Shown one piece after another: positions 16,249 through 24,147 of a DNA stretch of 30,605 nucleotides. A program made the position numbers and the translations under genes. The first letter of the stretch is position 1. Each line of letters begins with the position of its first letter. The notes beneath the pieces are model-generated. The model worked only from the letters and a program-made list of their open reading frames with translations, was not told where the DNA came from and did not search any database. Source of the stretch: JBCDCE01 sp039182515 (GTDB lineage Bacteria; Pseudomonadota; Alphaproteobacteria; Rhodobacterales; Rhodobacteraceae); the NCBI GenBank assembly GCA_039182515.1, contig JBCDCE010000047.1, forward strand, positions 1-30,605. The letters run 5' to 3'.

Positions 16249-16343
16249 GCCTGTTCCCCCTAATGGTGTTTTTGCTGGTTGTGCGAACCTATACCAGCCG
16301 ATCTTGGTTAACTAGATCTCAACATCGGTGAACTGGCGAAAAT

Positions 16344-16372
16344 TTAAATTGTCGCTATACTTACGCGTCAAG
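16344..16372 (-). promoter_or_regulatory. ssb: Candidate ssb promoter
   Basis: On the minus strand TTGACG is followed after 17 bases by TTTAAA, about 95 bases upstream of the ssb start. Both boxes are reasonable, but the position is inferred from sequence alone. It overlaps the 5' region of the divergent transglycosylase gene, where TATACT at 16356-16361 could be the opposing -10. Confidence 0.35.
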
Positions 16373-16391
16373 GATACTGGGATGGCGATTG

Positions 16392-16976
16392 ATGCGCGTT
16401 TGGCATTTGGTTTTGGCAATAGGTCTTTTTGGGAGCGCTCATGCGCAGGCGCAAGAAGTCGTTGCTTCGAAATCGCGCGCGCAGCTTTTGAGCAATCAAC
16501 TCAGTGTCTTGGATGGTCGTGCGAAGGGGCAATACGCCAATTCAATAAGGCTCAAACCAGTTGTGCCAGATGTTGGGCGCACAGGCGGTGGTGCGGCTTA
16601 CGATGGGTCTTACCAGGGGCCGTATTTGATTTTGGCCGAAGCGGCTGCCAGACGAAACCGCGTTCCGAGGGACCTCTTTTTAAAGCTAGTGACGCAAGAA
16701 TCAGGCTGGAATCCAAAGGCCAGATCCCACAAAGGCGCTTACGGATTGGCGCAGCTCATGCCTGCAACGGCGAAGTATCTCGGCGTGAATCCGCGGGATC
16801 CAAAAGACAACCTCGATGGAGGGGCCAAGTATCTCCGCGAGCAATTTGACGCGTTTGGCTCCTGGCGGCTCGCACTTGCAGCCTACAATGCGGGTCCGGG
16901 GGCGGTTAAAAAGCACGGCGGTATACCGCCCTATAAAGAGACCCGTGATTACGTTCGTATCATTTATGGGCGCTAG
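16392..16976 (+). CDS. Lytic transglycosylase, SLT domain
   Basis: A 194-residue exported murein hydrolase. A signal peptide (RVWHLVLAIGLFGSAHAQA) is followed by a short linker, and an SLT domain (about 75-194) with catalytic Glu103 in TQESGWNPKA, then GAYGLAQLMPATA and LAAYNAGPGAV. It should cleave the MurNAc-GlcNAc bond with formation of 1,6-anhydroMurNAc in the periplasm. The ATG at 16392 follows a TTG in frame at 16389; I use the ATG. It is shorter than E. coli Slt70, close to the minimal MltE/IagB-like size. It appears to be monocistronic. Confidence 0.9.
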   Translation: MRVWHLVLAIGLFGSAHAQAQEVVASKSRAQLLSNQLSVLDGRAKGQYANSIRLKPVVPDVGRTGGGAAYDGSYQGPYLILAEAAARRNRVPRDLFLKLVTQESGWNPKARSHKGAYGLAQLMPATAKYLGVNPRDPKDNLDGGAKYLREQFDAFGSWRLALAAYNAGPGAVKKHGGIPPYKETRDYVRIIYGR

Positions 16977-17093
16977 TGTGCTGAAATTTCTGATTCTTGG
17001 CGCTTTGGGCCAAATATTTTCCAAAAAGTGCAGCCGCGCGCTACAGGCCAACGCGCTTTTGACGTCTGAGCCTCTCTGTCAGTCCAAAACTCC
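16977..17093. other. Gap after the transglycosylase gene, no feature seen
   Basis: Part of a 627-base stretch (16977-17603) with no strongly supported gene. This part shows no convincing ORF, tRNA or clear terminator. The rest of the stretch holds the doubtful small ORF and hairpins listed separately. Confidence 0.4.
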
Positions 17094-17339
17094 TTAAAAA
17101 AAGATCCAGACCGCAAACTGAATCCATAGAGCCGTGCCGCCTGCTACGCTTGGCAACAGCCACCATCCCGCTGGCCAATTTGCCTCTTGCGGGTCACGGC
17201 TTGGGCCTTTTAGCTGCAGAGGAACCGTTTGAGAAACGCTCCGCGCGGCGGAGCGCGCAGGGGGCAGACAGCTTGCGGTTTGAACCCCTTCACACGGGAG
17301 GCACGAGGAAGCTGAATCCAACGCCATGGCTTGGGACAT
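17094..17339 (-). CDS. Possible small membrane protein
   Basis: An 81-codon frame whose last third reads like a genuine small membrane protein: a polar lead (PSRDPQEANWPAGWW) followed by a hydrophobic stretch up to the C-terminal FAVWIFF. The first half (residues 1-45) looks non-coding and contains an 8-bp hairpin (17237-17255), so either the true start differs or the frame is fortuitous. No clear ribosome binding site is seen. I recall similar WPAGWW small proteins in Rhodobacterales but cannot confirm it. Treat as tentative. Confidence 0.4.
   Translation of the reverse strand: MSQAMALDSASSCLPCEGVQTASCLPPARSAARSVSQTVPLQLKGPSRDPQEANWPAGWWLLPSVAGGTALWIQFAVWIFF
17237..17255. repeat. 8-bp GC-rich perfect hairpin
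   Basis: CGCTCCGC (17237-17244) and GCGGAGCG (17248-17255) around a GCG loop. No U-run follows on either strand. It lies inside the doubtful small ORF. Confidence 0.6.
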
Positions 17340-17509
17340 GTCTGACTCTCACAATTCCAATACGCCCCATGTGAAAGCTAGAAGATCAAAGGTTAAAAAG
17401 TGTTAACGCGCCCCGCTTAACTGTCTAAAATTTATCTCTTGTTCAAAGAAGAGAGAAGCGCATGTAAAGGCGCACAGGAATGGTCGGGCAAAGCCGTAAA
17501 GACAGATCC

Positions 17510-17542
17510 CCTGCCTCAATAGCGCACCGCGCTAGAGGCAGG
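17510..17542. terminator. Long hairpin downstream of the ABC transporter operon
   Basis: CCTGCCTC (17510-17517) pairs with GAGGCAGG (17535-17542), and TAGCGC (17520-17525) with GCGCTA (17529-17534). There is a two-base AA bulge and an ACC loop, giving 14 paired bases. It lies about 60 bases beyond the stop of the double ATPase gene and could end that transcript, but the U-run on the minus strand is poor. It may act as a 3'-end stabiliser. Confidence 0.5.
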
Positions 17543-17603
17543 TTCGATTATATCCCAAGCGCAAACTCTTGCCAAAAGCGATAATTCGCGTTGCTAAACT
17601 CGC

Positions 17604-19691
17604 TTATTCGGCCGCGATTTTGATTACCGGCTCCATACGGGCCAAGATGTCATCTGCCAAATGGCATTTGATTTGGTGCCCTCCGTCCAATGTGCGCACA
17701 GGCGGCACGTCTCTTTCGCAAAGGCCGCCAGGGACGTCCCCCTTCCAACGGCAGCGCGTTTGGAACGGGCAGCCAGAAGGAGGGTTCATGGCCGACGGAA
17801 TATCGCCTTCGAGCACAATGTGTTGCTTTTCAATGCTGGTGTCGGCGATGGGAACGGCGGAGAGGAGCGCTTCTGTGTAGGGGTGATAGGGTGGTGAGAA
17901 GACCTGTTCGGTGTCTCCCAATTCCACCACATGGCCCAAGTACATCACCATGACCCGGTCACTGAGATAGCGCACAATCGAAAGGTCATGCGAGATAAAG
18001 AGAAGGGTGGTCTTTTCGTTACGTTGGATCTCCATCAACAGATCTGTCACCGCTGCCTGCACCGACACATCGAGCGCCGAGACGGGCTCGTCAGCCACAA
18101 CAATGCGCGCGCCGCCGGCAAAGGCTCGGGCAATGCCCACACGCTGCTTTTGCCCGCCGGACAGTTGGCGCGGCATACGCTCTGCAAAGGCGCGCGGCAG
18201 TTTCACCAGATCCAAAAGCTCCAGCATTTTCTGTTGGCGCTCATCGACCGTGTTGCCGATCTTAAAGATCTCGAGGGCGCGCACGATTTGCGCGCCCACG
18301 GTCATTGAGGGGTTGAGCGTATCGAAGGGGTTTTGGAACACCATTTGCACATCTGAGACGGTTTTGGTGTCGCGCTCCTCAATTGGCACAGCTTCAATGG
18401 ATTGGTTGTCGAGCGTGATGCTGCCATCGGTCGCTGTCTCTAGCCCCATTAACACTTTGGCGAAGGTCGACTTGCCGCAACCAGACTCGCCCACAATGGC
18501 AAGCGTTTCAGATTCGCGGGCTTCAAAGCTCAGCGTCTCATTTGCCTTCACAACCTTTTTGGCACCGCCACCGAAGAGCGAATTGGCAGCAACTTCGTAG
18601 TATTTTTTGAGGTTGTCCATTTTGAGAACAACTTTGCCAGGTTCTGTTTTTTGTGTGGAGGTGCTGGCTTTGATAGGGGCGTTCCAGTCGATTTCTTGGA
18701 ACTTGAGACAACGGCTTTCATGACGGTCGTCCCCTTGAATGGTCGACATCGGGATGGCTTGATCTGCGTTGCAGCGACCTTCCTCAAAATAGTCGCAGCG
18801 CGGCCCGAAGTTACAGCCTGGGGGGCGCTCATGTGGGAGCGGGAAATTGCCCGGGATAGCCACAAGGGGGCGGGCGTTTTTATCAGCACCTGGAAGCGGA
18901 ATGGAGCGGAAGAGGGCCTGCGTATATGGGTGTTGCATCTTGTCGAAGACATCAGAAATGGAGCCCGTTTCCACAGCCTCACCTGAATACATCACGCAGA
19001 TCCGGTCGCAGGTTTCCAACACCAGGCCGAGGTTGTGGCTGATGAAAAGCATCGACGTGCCGTATTTTTTACCGAGGTCTTTCACAAGCTCGACCACGGC
19101 CGCTTCAACGGTAACATCGAGGGCGGTTGTCGGCTCATCTAGAATGAGAAGCGAGGGGTTTGCCATGAGCGCCATGGCAATCACGATACGTTGTTGTTGC
19201 CCGCCTGAGAGTTGGTGGGGGAAGCTGTTGAGGATGCGTGCGGGGTCGGGAAGTTTGACGTCCGTGACCACTTCAAGCGCGCGGTCGTAGGCTTCTTTTT
19301 CGCCGACACCTTCGTGGATCATCGGCACTTCCATAAGCTGTTTGCCGATTTTCATGGCCGGGTTCAAAGAGGCCATGGGCTCTTGATAGATCATCGCAAT
19401 TTCAGACCCGCGGACGTCGCGCAGCTCCTCTTGGGTCATGGCGCCCAAATCGCGACCTTTGAATTTAATCGAGCCGCCCACGATGCGGCCGTTCACGCCC
19501 AGATCCTGCATCACGCCCAAAGCGACCGTGGATTTGCCACAGCCCGACTCGCCCACAAGCCCCATCGCTTCGCCAGGTTGTACGGTACAGGAGAAGTCCA
19601 TCACTGCGGGAATTTCGCGGAGCCGGGTGAAAAAGGAGATCGAAAGCTTGTCGATCTCAAGAATTGGACCGTCATAGTCTGGGGTCGGCAT
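17604..19691 (-). CDS. Peptide-type ABC transporter, fused double ATP-binding protein (DppD-DppF-like)
   Basis: A 695-residue fusion of two ABC ATPases that energises uptake through the two permeases encoded upstream. Domain 1 has Walker A GESGCGKS (47-54), signature LSGGQ (161-165) and Walker B LLILDEP (181-187). An oligopeptide-type C-terminal segment follows, with a cysteine cluster (PPGCNFGPRCDYFEEGRC). Domain 2 has Walker A at 401-408, LSGGQ at 510-514, Walker B IVVADEP at 530-536 and a second Cys-rich tail. Both switch histidines (FISHN, FISHD) are present, so both sites look active. AGGAGA lies eight bases before the ATG. The layout is that of YejF/GsiA-type fusions; substrates in this family include peptides, glutathione and other small solutes, and cannot be told from sequence. 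Confidence 0.93.
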   Translation of the reverse strand: MPTPDYDGPILEIDKLSISFFTRLREIPAVMDFSCTVQPGEAMGLVGESGCGKSTVALGVMQDLGVNGRIVGGSIKFKGRDLGAMTQEELRDVRGSEIAMIYQEPMASLNPAMKIGKQLMEVPMIHEGVGEKEAYDRALEVVTDVKLPDPARILNSFPHQLSGGQQQRIVIAMALMANPSLLILDEPTTALDVTVEAAVVELVKDLGKKYGTSMLFISHNLGLVLETCDRICVMYSGEAVETGSISDVFDKMQHPYTQALFRSIPLPGADKNARPLVAIPGNFPLPHERPPGCNFGPRCDYFEEGRCNADQAIPMSTIQGDDRHESRCLKFQEIDWNAPIKASTSTQKTEPGKVVLKMDNLKKYYEVAANSLFGGGAKKVVKANETLSFEARESETLAIVGESGCGKSTFAKVLMGLETATDGSITLDNQSIEAVPIEERDTKTVSDVQMVFQNPFDTLNPSMTVGAQIVRALEIFKIGNTVDERQQKMLELLDLVKLPRAFAERMPRQLSGGQKQRVGIARAFAGGARIVVADEPVSALDVSVQAAVTDLLMEIQRNEKTTLLFISHDLSIVRYLSDRVMVMYLGHVVELGDTEQVFSPPYHPYTEALLSAVPIADTSIEKQHIVLEGDIPSAMNPPSGCPFQTRCRWKGDVPGGLCERDVPPVRTLDGGHQIKCHLADDILARMEPVIKIAAE

Positions 19692-19786
19692 TGGCGTGTC
19701 TCCTGCGTTATTCAGTGTCCGTGGGAGCGGCTATGGCTATGTTTGGGTCCCGGCGGCGCGTGGCCTCACGGGGTTTCTTGAGGTGA

Positions 19787-19806
19787 TTGGACCATGTTGG
19801 GTCCAA
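19787..19806. repeat. Hairpin 1 in the permease-ATPase gap
   Basis: TTGGACC (19787-19793) and GGTCCAA (19800-19806) with the loop ATGTTG. Its stem sequence is the same as that of the next hairpin at 19821-19844. Confidence 0.6.
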
Positions 19807-19820
19807 CCTTGATTTTATAT

Positions 19821-19844
19821 ATTTGGACCTTTTCAGGTCCAAAT
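19821..19844. repeat. Hairpin 2 in the permease-ATPase gap
   Basis: ATTTGGACC (19821-19829) and GGTCCAAAT (19836-19844) form a 9-bp stem with the loop TTTTCA. It shares TTGGACC/GGTCCAA with hairpin 1, so the two could also pair with each other in alternative folds. Confidence 0.65.
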
Positions 19845-19845
19845 A

Positions 19846-19876
19846 GGGCCTCCGGCGGGAGTATTTTGCCAAGAAA
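19846..19876. repeat. Rhodobacterales-type CCTCCGGCGGGAG extragenic repeat
   Basis: The element GGGCCTCCGGCGGGAGTATT and its A-rich continuation (GCCAAGAAAA) sits directly after the stop of the DppC-type gene. I recall near-identical elements in many intergenic regions of roseobacters and Rhodobacter. Its core CTCC-GGCG-GGAG can fold into a small stem-loop. Only one copy is in this window. Confidence 0.55.
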
Positions 19877-19879
19877 AAC

Positions 19880-21319
19880 CTAGTCTTTAAGGCTTTCTTC
19901 TCTAAGGCCATCCGCCAAGAGATTGAGGCCAAGTACTAAGCTCAGAAGGGCCAGGGCGGGTGGTAGGGCTGGGTGCAGATAGATCGACAGCAGTTTGCGC
20001 CCATCGTTGATCATCGTGCCCCAATCTGGGCTTTCGGGCGGAAGGCCCAGACCAAAGAAGCCTAAGGTGCCCAAGAGAATCGTGGTGTAGCCAATGCGCA
20101 GGCAGAAATCGACGATCAGTGGCCCGCGCGCGTTGGGCAGGATTTCCCACAGCATGATGTACCAGGTGCGTTCCCCGCGTGTTTGAGCGGCGGCCACGTA
20201 GTCTCGGGTTTTGATGTCGAGGGCCAAGCCGCGCACGATCCGGAACACCGTGGGTGAGTTTACAAAGACCACCGAGACAAACACCGTAAGAAGCCCACCT
20301 GGGACATCGAAGAGATCGAGGGGTCCTAATATGTCGATTACGCCGCCGTCTTCATTGATGAAGCTTGCGTAGAGGATGATGGCGACACCTAATACGATGG
20401 CCAAAAGGGGCGTGTTGAGCTTGGGTCGCGTGTAAAAGCGTGAGTTCAACAAAACCCCCAAGAAGACGATTGGGAAGAGAAAGAGCACCATGGCCATATA
20501 GGTGGGCAAGCCTGTGGCGCGGATTTCTGGGGTGACCAAGAGGTAAAAGAGCAAGATCACCGGGAAGGCCAAGATGAGGTTGGCCAGGAAAGACAGGATC
20601 GTGTCGAGCTTGCCGCCAAAATATCCCGCTGGAAGCCCAAGTGTGATGCCCACCATGAACGCAAAGAGCGTGGCAAGTGGTGCAATTTGGATCACGATTG
20701 TTGAGCCAGAAATCATCCGGCTGAAGATGTCGCGGGCGAGGTTGTCGCCGCCCAAGAGGTAATGCGTGTAGCCCTCTTCAACGCCTCTGAGTGGCGTGCC
20801 GGGCGCTTTGTTCTTCATGCCTGAGACTTGGCTCAGTGGATCATGCGTGATGATCCAGTCAAACACGCCTGCAAAGAAGGCCGTGAAGACCCAGAACATC
20901 ACAAGGCCAAAGCCGAACATGCCGATGGGGCTGTCGAAAAGCTTGCCATAAAGGCCCAGCTTGCGCCTATACACAATCGACACAGCGAAGGTCACAACCA
21001 AAGCAATCCATGTGGGTGTAAGGCGCTGCATCATCCAACCGATGTTACCGCCCGCTTTGCCCATGATCATACCGCCTATGATGTAGAGAAGCAGCGTGCC
21101 AGCAATGGCGAGAGCCGCAAGGCGCATCGCACTTGCAACGGTTTCATGCGGGCCAGTTGAGGCTGCAATTGTGCCATCAGCATTCACATTGTAGCCCGCT
21201 TCACGCGGCACAAATGAAAAGATGATCTGAGCAATGACTGCAATCGCGAAGGCTAAAAAAGACAAGCCCAAAAGATAGTTCAAGGGGCTTAATACGCCGG
21301 TCCAGGTAAGTGGTTCCAT
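19880..21319 (-). CDS. ABC transporter permease, DppC type, enlarged
   Basis: A 479-residue inner-membrane permease. The DppC/OppC hallmarks are GGDNLARDIFSRMISG at about 190-205 and the EAA loop QTRGERTWYIMLWEILPNARG near residue 385, which contacts the ATPase. The family is usually about 300 residues. Here the N-terminus carries roughly 100 extra residues with three added membrane segments (about 15-36, 66-86, 102-118) before the usual first segment (131-153), and there is an inserted stretch between later segments. GGGAGG lies eight bases before the ATG, and the gene starts 14 bases after the DppB-type gene ends. It should form the translocation pore with that partner. Confidence 0.92.
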   Translation of the reverse strand: MEPLTWTGVLSPLNYLLGLSFLAFAIAVIAQIIFSFVPREAGYNVNADGTIAASTGPHETVASAMRLAALAIAGTLLLYIIGGMIMGKAGGNIGWMMQRLTPTWIALVVTFAVSIVYRRKLGLYGKLFDSPIGMFGFGLVMFWVFTAFFAGVFDWIITHDPLSQVSGMKNKAPGTPLRGVEEGYTHYLLGGDNLARDIFSRMISGSTIVIQIAPLATLFAFMVGITLGLPAGYFGGKLDTILSFLANLILAFPVILLFYLLVTPEIRATGLPTYMAMVLFLFPIVFLGVLLNSRFYTRPKLNTPLLAIVLGVAIILYASFINEDGGVIDILGPLDLFDVPGGLLTVFVSVVFVNSPTVFRIVRGLALDIKTRDYVAAAQTRGERTWYIMLWEILPNARGPLIVDFCLRIGYTTILLGTLGFFGLGLPPESPDWGTMINDGRKLLSIYLHPALPPALALLSLVLGLNLLADGLREESLKD

Positions 21320-21333
21320 GTCTTTGGCCTCCC

Positions 21334-22380
21334 TTAAGAAATGCGAATGCGTGGGTTGAGGTAGACGTAGCCAATATCGGATATGAGCTGCGTCAGAAGG
21401 ACCACGATCACTGACACCACCGACACACCGAGCAAGAGCTCAATATCGTTGTTGCCCGCGGCTTGAACGAGTGTCCAACCAAAGCCCTTATAGTTAAACA
21501 GTGTCTCAACGATCACCACGCCGTTCAGAAGCCATGGGATCTGAAGCATGATCACCGTGAAGGGCGCAATGAGCGCGTTTCTGAGAGCGTGCTTGAGAAC
21601 GATGTTGGTGAAACTTACGCCTTTGAGGCGCGCTGTACGGATATATTGTGCGGTCATCACCTCAGTCATCGAGGCGCGGGTCATGCGGGCAATGTAGCCC
21701 ATGCCGTAAAGCGCGATGGTCAGCACGGGCAGGGTGAAGTTTTCAAAGGTAATGCCATCCATCGCCGAAGCGGACGTGCCTTTGAACCACTTGAGGCCCA
21801 CCGCGGATGAGGCGAAGATCGCGATGAAGATCACACCGGATACATATTCCGGCGTTGCCGTGGTGATAATGGAGGCTGTTGAAAGCGTGCGGTCCGTTTG
21901 AGACCCCTCCCGCATCCCAGCCAAAACACCAATGATCAGCGCACCTGGCACCATCACGAGCATCACAAAAAGCATGAGCCAGCCTGTGAGGCCGAGCCGT
22001 TTCATGGTCACGTCAAAAACAGGTTCTTTAAAAACGGTTGAGCTGCCCCAATCGCCTTGGATCACGCCACAAAAGCGGGGCGCATCTTCGGGCGCCATGC
22101 CTGGATCAATGCAGCGACCGATGGTTTTGCCGGTGTCATCTGTATAGGTCCAGCCAGGCACTACGCCAAGCCAGCGCCCGTATTTCACCACGAGAGGGTC
22201 GAGATACCCGCGCTTGTCGAGAAAGGACGAAACTTCCGCATCGGTCATGCGGTTGTTGCCTTCAGACTTGGCGAGTTTTTCTAAGTTTGGGTAAAGGTTC
22301 GTCAAGAAAAAGACGACGAATGTCAGGCAAAGTGCCGTGAGCAGCATCACGCCCAATCGGCGAAGAATAAACAGTCCCAT
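21334..22380 (-). CDS. ABC transporter permease, DppB type
   Basis: A 348-residue inner-membrane permease. The start is set at the ATG at 22380 (MGLFILRRLGVMLLTAL), the usual DppB beginning, with AGGGG just upstream; a frame reaching 22452 would add 24 unlikely residues and run over the terminator region. Hallmarks are the first membrane segment followed by a periplasmic domain, GDWGSSTVFKEPV, and the EAA loop TARLKGVSFTNIVLKHALRNAL. The periplasmic loop (about residues 30-125) is larger than usual and contains two cysteines (GRCIDP, RFCGV) that could form a disulfide. It pairs with the DppC-type protein encoded 14 bases downstream. Confidence 0.92.
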   Translation of the reverse strand: MGLFILRRLGVMLLTALCLTFVVFFLTNLYPNLEKLAKSEGNNRMTDAEVSSFLDKRGYLDPLVVKYGRWLGVVPGWTYTDDTGKTIGRCIDPGMAPEDAPRFCGVIQGDWGSSTVFKEPVFDVTMKRLGLTGWLMLFVMLVMVPGALIIGVLAGMREGSQTDRTLSTASIITTATPEYVSGVIFIAIFASSAVGLKWFKGTSASAMDGITFENFTLPVLTIALYGMGYIARMTRASMTEVMTAQYIRTARLKGVSFTNIVLKHALRNALIAPFTVIMLQIPWLLNGVVIVETLFNYKGFGWTLVQAAGNNDIELLLGVSVVSVIVVLLTQLISDIGYVYLNPRIRIS

Positions 22381-22450
22381 GAAGGCCCCTGTGGTTTGCG
22401 AGCCGGGCTTGGCCCTCTTAAGCGTGGCCTGTCTTAATCCCGGTGGCGAC

Positions 22451-22482
22451 AAAAAAACGCCGCGCTCGATAGGAGCGCGGCG
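22451..22482 (-). terminator. Strong intrinsic terminator after the solute-binding protein gene
   Basis: CGCCGCGCTC (22458-22467) and GAGCGCGGCG (22473-22482) form a perfect 10-bp GC stem with a GATAG loop. The seven A residues at 22451-22457 give a U7 run on the minus strand. It lies 15 bases after the binding-protein stop and 70 bases before the permease start, inside the apparent operon. Confidence 0.9.
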
Positions 22483-22497
22483 CGTATTGCTTAAGCT

Positions 22498-24147
22498 TTA
22501 GGCTTTTACGCCCCACTTATAGACTTGTGGGAGGTATGCGATGTGCATGTCGCAGCCCACGATGTTGTCTGTGTGGTGACGATAGAGCGACCGCCAGTAA
22601 GGCTGGATCGTCACGCCTTCGTCCACGAGGATCGCTTGCATTTTGCTCATCACTTCGCGGCGCTTTTCGGCATCCGCGATGGAGTTTGCTTCTGCGAGCA
22701 GAGCGTCAAACTCGGCGTTAGAGAATGCAAATTCGTTCCAAGCTTCGCCAGAGCGGTACGCCAACGACAGAACCTGCGTACCCAATGGGCGGTGGTTCCA
22801 GTTGGTCGAGCTGAACGGATATTTTGCCCAATCGTTCCAGAATGTGGAGCCGGGCAGGATGGTCCGTTTGACGTTCATACCCGCGTCGCGCAGCTGAGCG
22901 GCTACAGCGTCAGTGGTGTTTTTGCGCCAGTCATCGTCGATAGAGATCAGTTCAAACTCAGCATCAGCCATGCCAGCTTCGGTCAGAAGCTCCATCGCTT
23001 TTGCCGGGTTGTACTCGCCACGACCGACGGAGCTGTCCCATTCAGGGTGAACAGGGCCAACGTGGTAGTTGTTGGCACCTACACCGCGGTTTGAGTAGCC
23101 AAGCTCGAGACACACTTCGTTGTCCACAGCCATTGCGAGCGCCTGACGCACGCGCTTGTCTTTGTAGAGGTCGCTGTCTTGGTTTGGGCGGATCACGATT
23201 GTGGAACCGGTTGCGATTTCTGAGTTCACCCAGCCGAGGCCGTCCATTATGTCGATAAATTCACCAACAGTCTCCCAAAGCGCGTCAACTTCGCCCGCGT
23301 CTGCGGCTGCAATCCAAGCAGCAGGGTCGGTGCCGTAGTCGATGTATTCGATGCGGTCGAGATAGAAGCCACCCTCGTCAAAGGCGTCGTTGCCCCACCA
23401 TGCGTGGTCACCCTTTTCGAGAACGGCTTTCACACCAACCTCATTTTGGGTGATGACCATTGGGCCTGTTCCCACCATCTCATCAAGCGGCGCTGCCGGA
23501 TCATAGGAGCTGTGCACAACAGCTGCAGGGTAGTCCGCTATACCTGGGATCAATGTGATGTCTGGGTTGTTGAGCTTGAGCACAACGGTGTTGCCCTCAA
23601 CGGTGATTGCACCCTCGGCTGCTTTGCTTGTGGCGCTGTCCACGATGGAGGCCACCCGGGCTGCCATTGAGTTACCTTCAACGCCCTTGTCGGCCCAGCG
23701 CTCAAACATGCGCGCAACATCTGCGGCTGTGAAGTCTTCGCCGTTGTTCCACTTCACGCCCTGGCGGACGTTCATGCGGTACTCAGTGGCGTCGTCATTG
23801 ACCTCCCAGCTTTCCACAAGCATGCCGCGGAAAGTACCATCGGAGTTGTACTCGATGAGATATTCAAGCGTACCGGCTGTAACAGCGGCCATTTGCGTCC
23901 AGTCGTAGGTCCGCGTGTCTTTGTGCGCGCGCACTTCCATTTGCATGCGAAGCGTACCGCCCGCTGCGGCGTGACCGCCGGCTTTGGCAGGTGCTGCGAG
24001 CCCAAGCATGCCATATGCGACAGGCGTTGCAACGCCCAGAGCTGTCGCGCGTGTTAGAAACTCGCGACGATCCATTTGACCCGCTTCGTGCTCACGGAGA
24101 TACATCTCCGCCGCTGGGTGGATCGTGTTGGTTTTGGTCTGCGTCAT
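22498..24147 (-). CDS. ABC transporter solute-binding protein, family 5 (peptide type), Tat-exported
   Basis: A 549-residue extracytoplasmic binding protein. The start at 24147 has GGGAGAA just upstream; the frame extends to 24252 without support. A twin-arginine motif (MDRREFLTRA, residues 25-34) and a hydrophobic stretch ending APAKAG give a Tat signal, unusual because most family members use Sec. The SBP_bac_5 pattern is visible: EYLIEYNSDGTFRGMLVESW, then YRMNVRQGVKWNNGEDFTAADV. Ligand identity cannot be read from sequence; peptides, opines and sugars all occur in the family. It is the first transporter gene after the AraC regulator, and is followed by a strong terminator, so it is probably made in excess over the permeases. 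Confidence 0.93.
   Translation of the reverse strand: MTQTKTNTIHPAAEMYLREHEAGQMDRREFLTRATALGVATPVAYGMLGLAAPAKAGGHAAAGGTLRMQMEVRAHKDTRTYDWTQMAAVTAGTLEYLIEYNSDGTFRGMLVESWEVNDDATEYRMNVRQGVKWNNGEDFTAADVARMFERWADKGVEGNSMAARVASIVDSATSKAAEGAITVEGNTVVLKLNNPDITLIPGIADYPAAVVHSSYDPAAPLDEMVGTGPMVITQNEVGVKAVLEKGDHAWWGNDAFDEGGFYLDRIEYIDYGTDPAAWIAAADAGEVDALWETVGEFIDIMDGLGWVNSEIATGSTIVIRPNQDSDLYKDKRVRQALAMAVDNEVCLELGYSNRGVGANNYHVGPVHPEWDSSVGRGEYNPAKAMELLTEAGMADAEFELISIDDDWRKNTTDAVAAQLRDAGMNVKRTILPGSTFWNDWAKYPFSSTNWNHRPLGTQVLSLAYRSGEAWNEFAFSNAEFDALLAEANSIADAEKRREVMSKMQAILVDEGVTIQPYWRSLYRHHTDNIVGCDMHIAYLPQVYKWGVKA

Noticed and set aside
16249..16391. LexA (SOS) box upstream of ssb
   Set aside because: No GTTC-N7-GTTC or GAAC-N7-GAAC spacing was found; the GTTC near the ssb start has no properly spaced partner.
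16377..16849. Alternative plus-strand frame overlapping the lytic transglycosylase gene
   Set aside because: It is in a different frame from the SLT domain and shows only Arg/Cys-rich composition without motifs.
17535..17560. tRNA-like GGTTCGA sequence
   Set aside because: The sequence resembles a T-loop but lacks a T-arm stem, acceptor stem and anticodon arm around it; it belongs to the long hairpin at 17510-17542.
18007..18600. Plus-strand frame (197 codons) inside the double ATPase gene
   Set aside because: Antisense shadow of two intact ABC domains; Ser/Arg-rich composition.
22525..23094. Plus-strand frame (189 codons) inside the solute-binding protein gene
   Set aside because: Antisense shadow of a clear family 5 binding protein, without a ribosome binding site or known motif.
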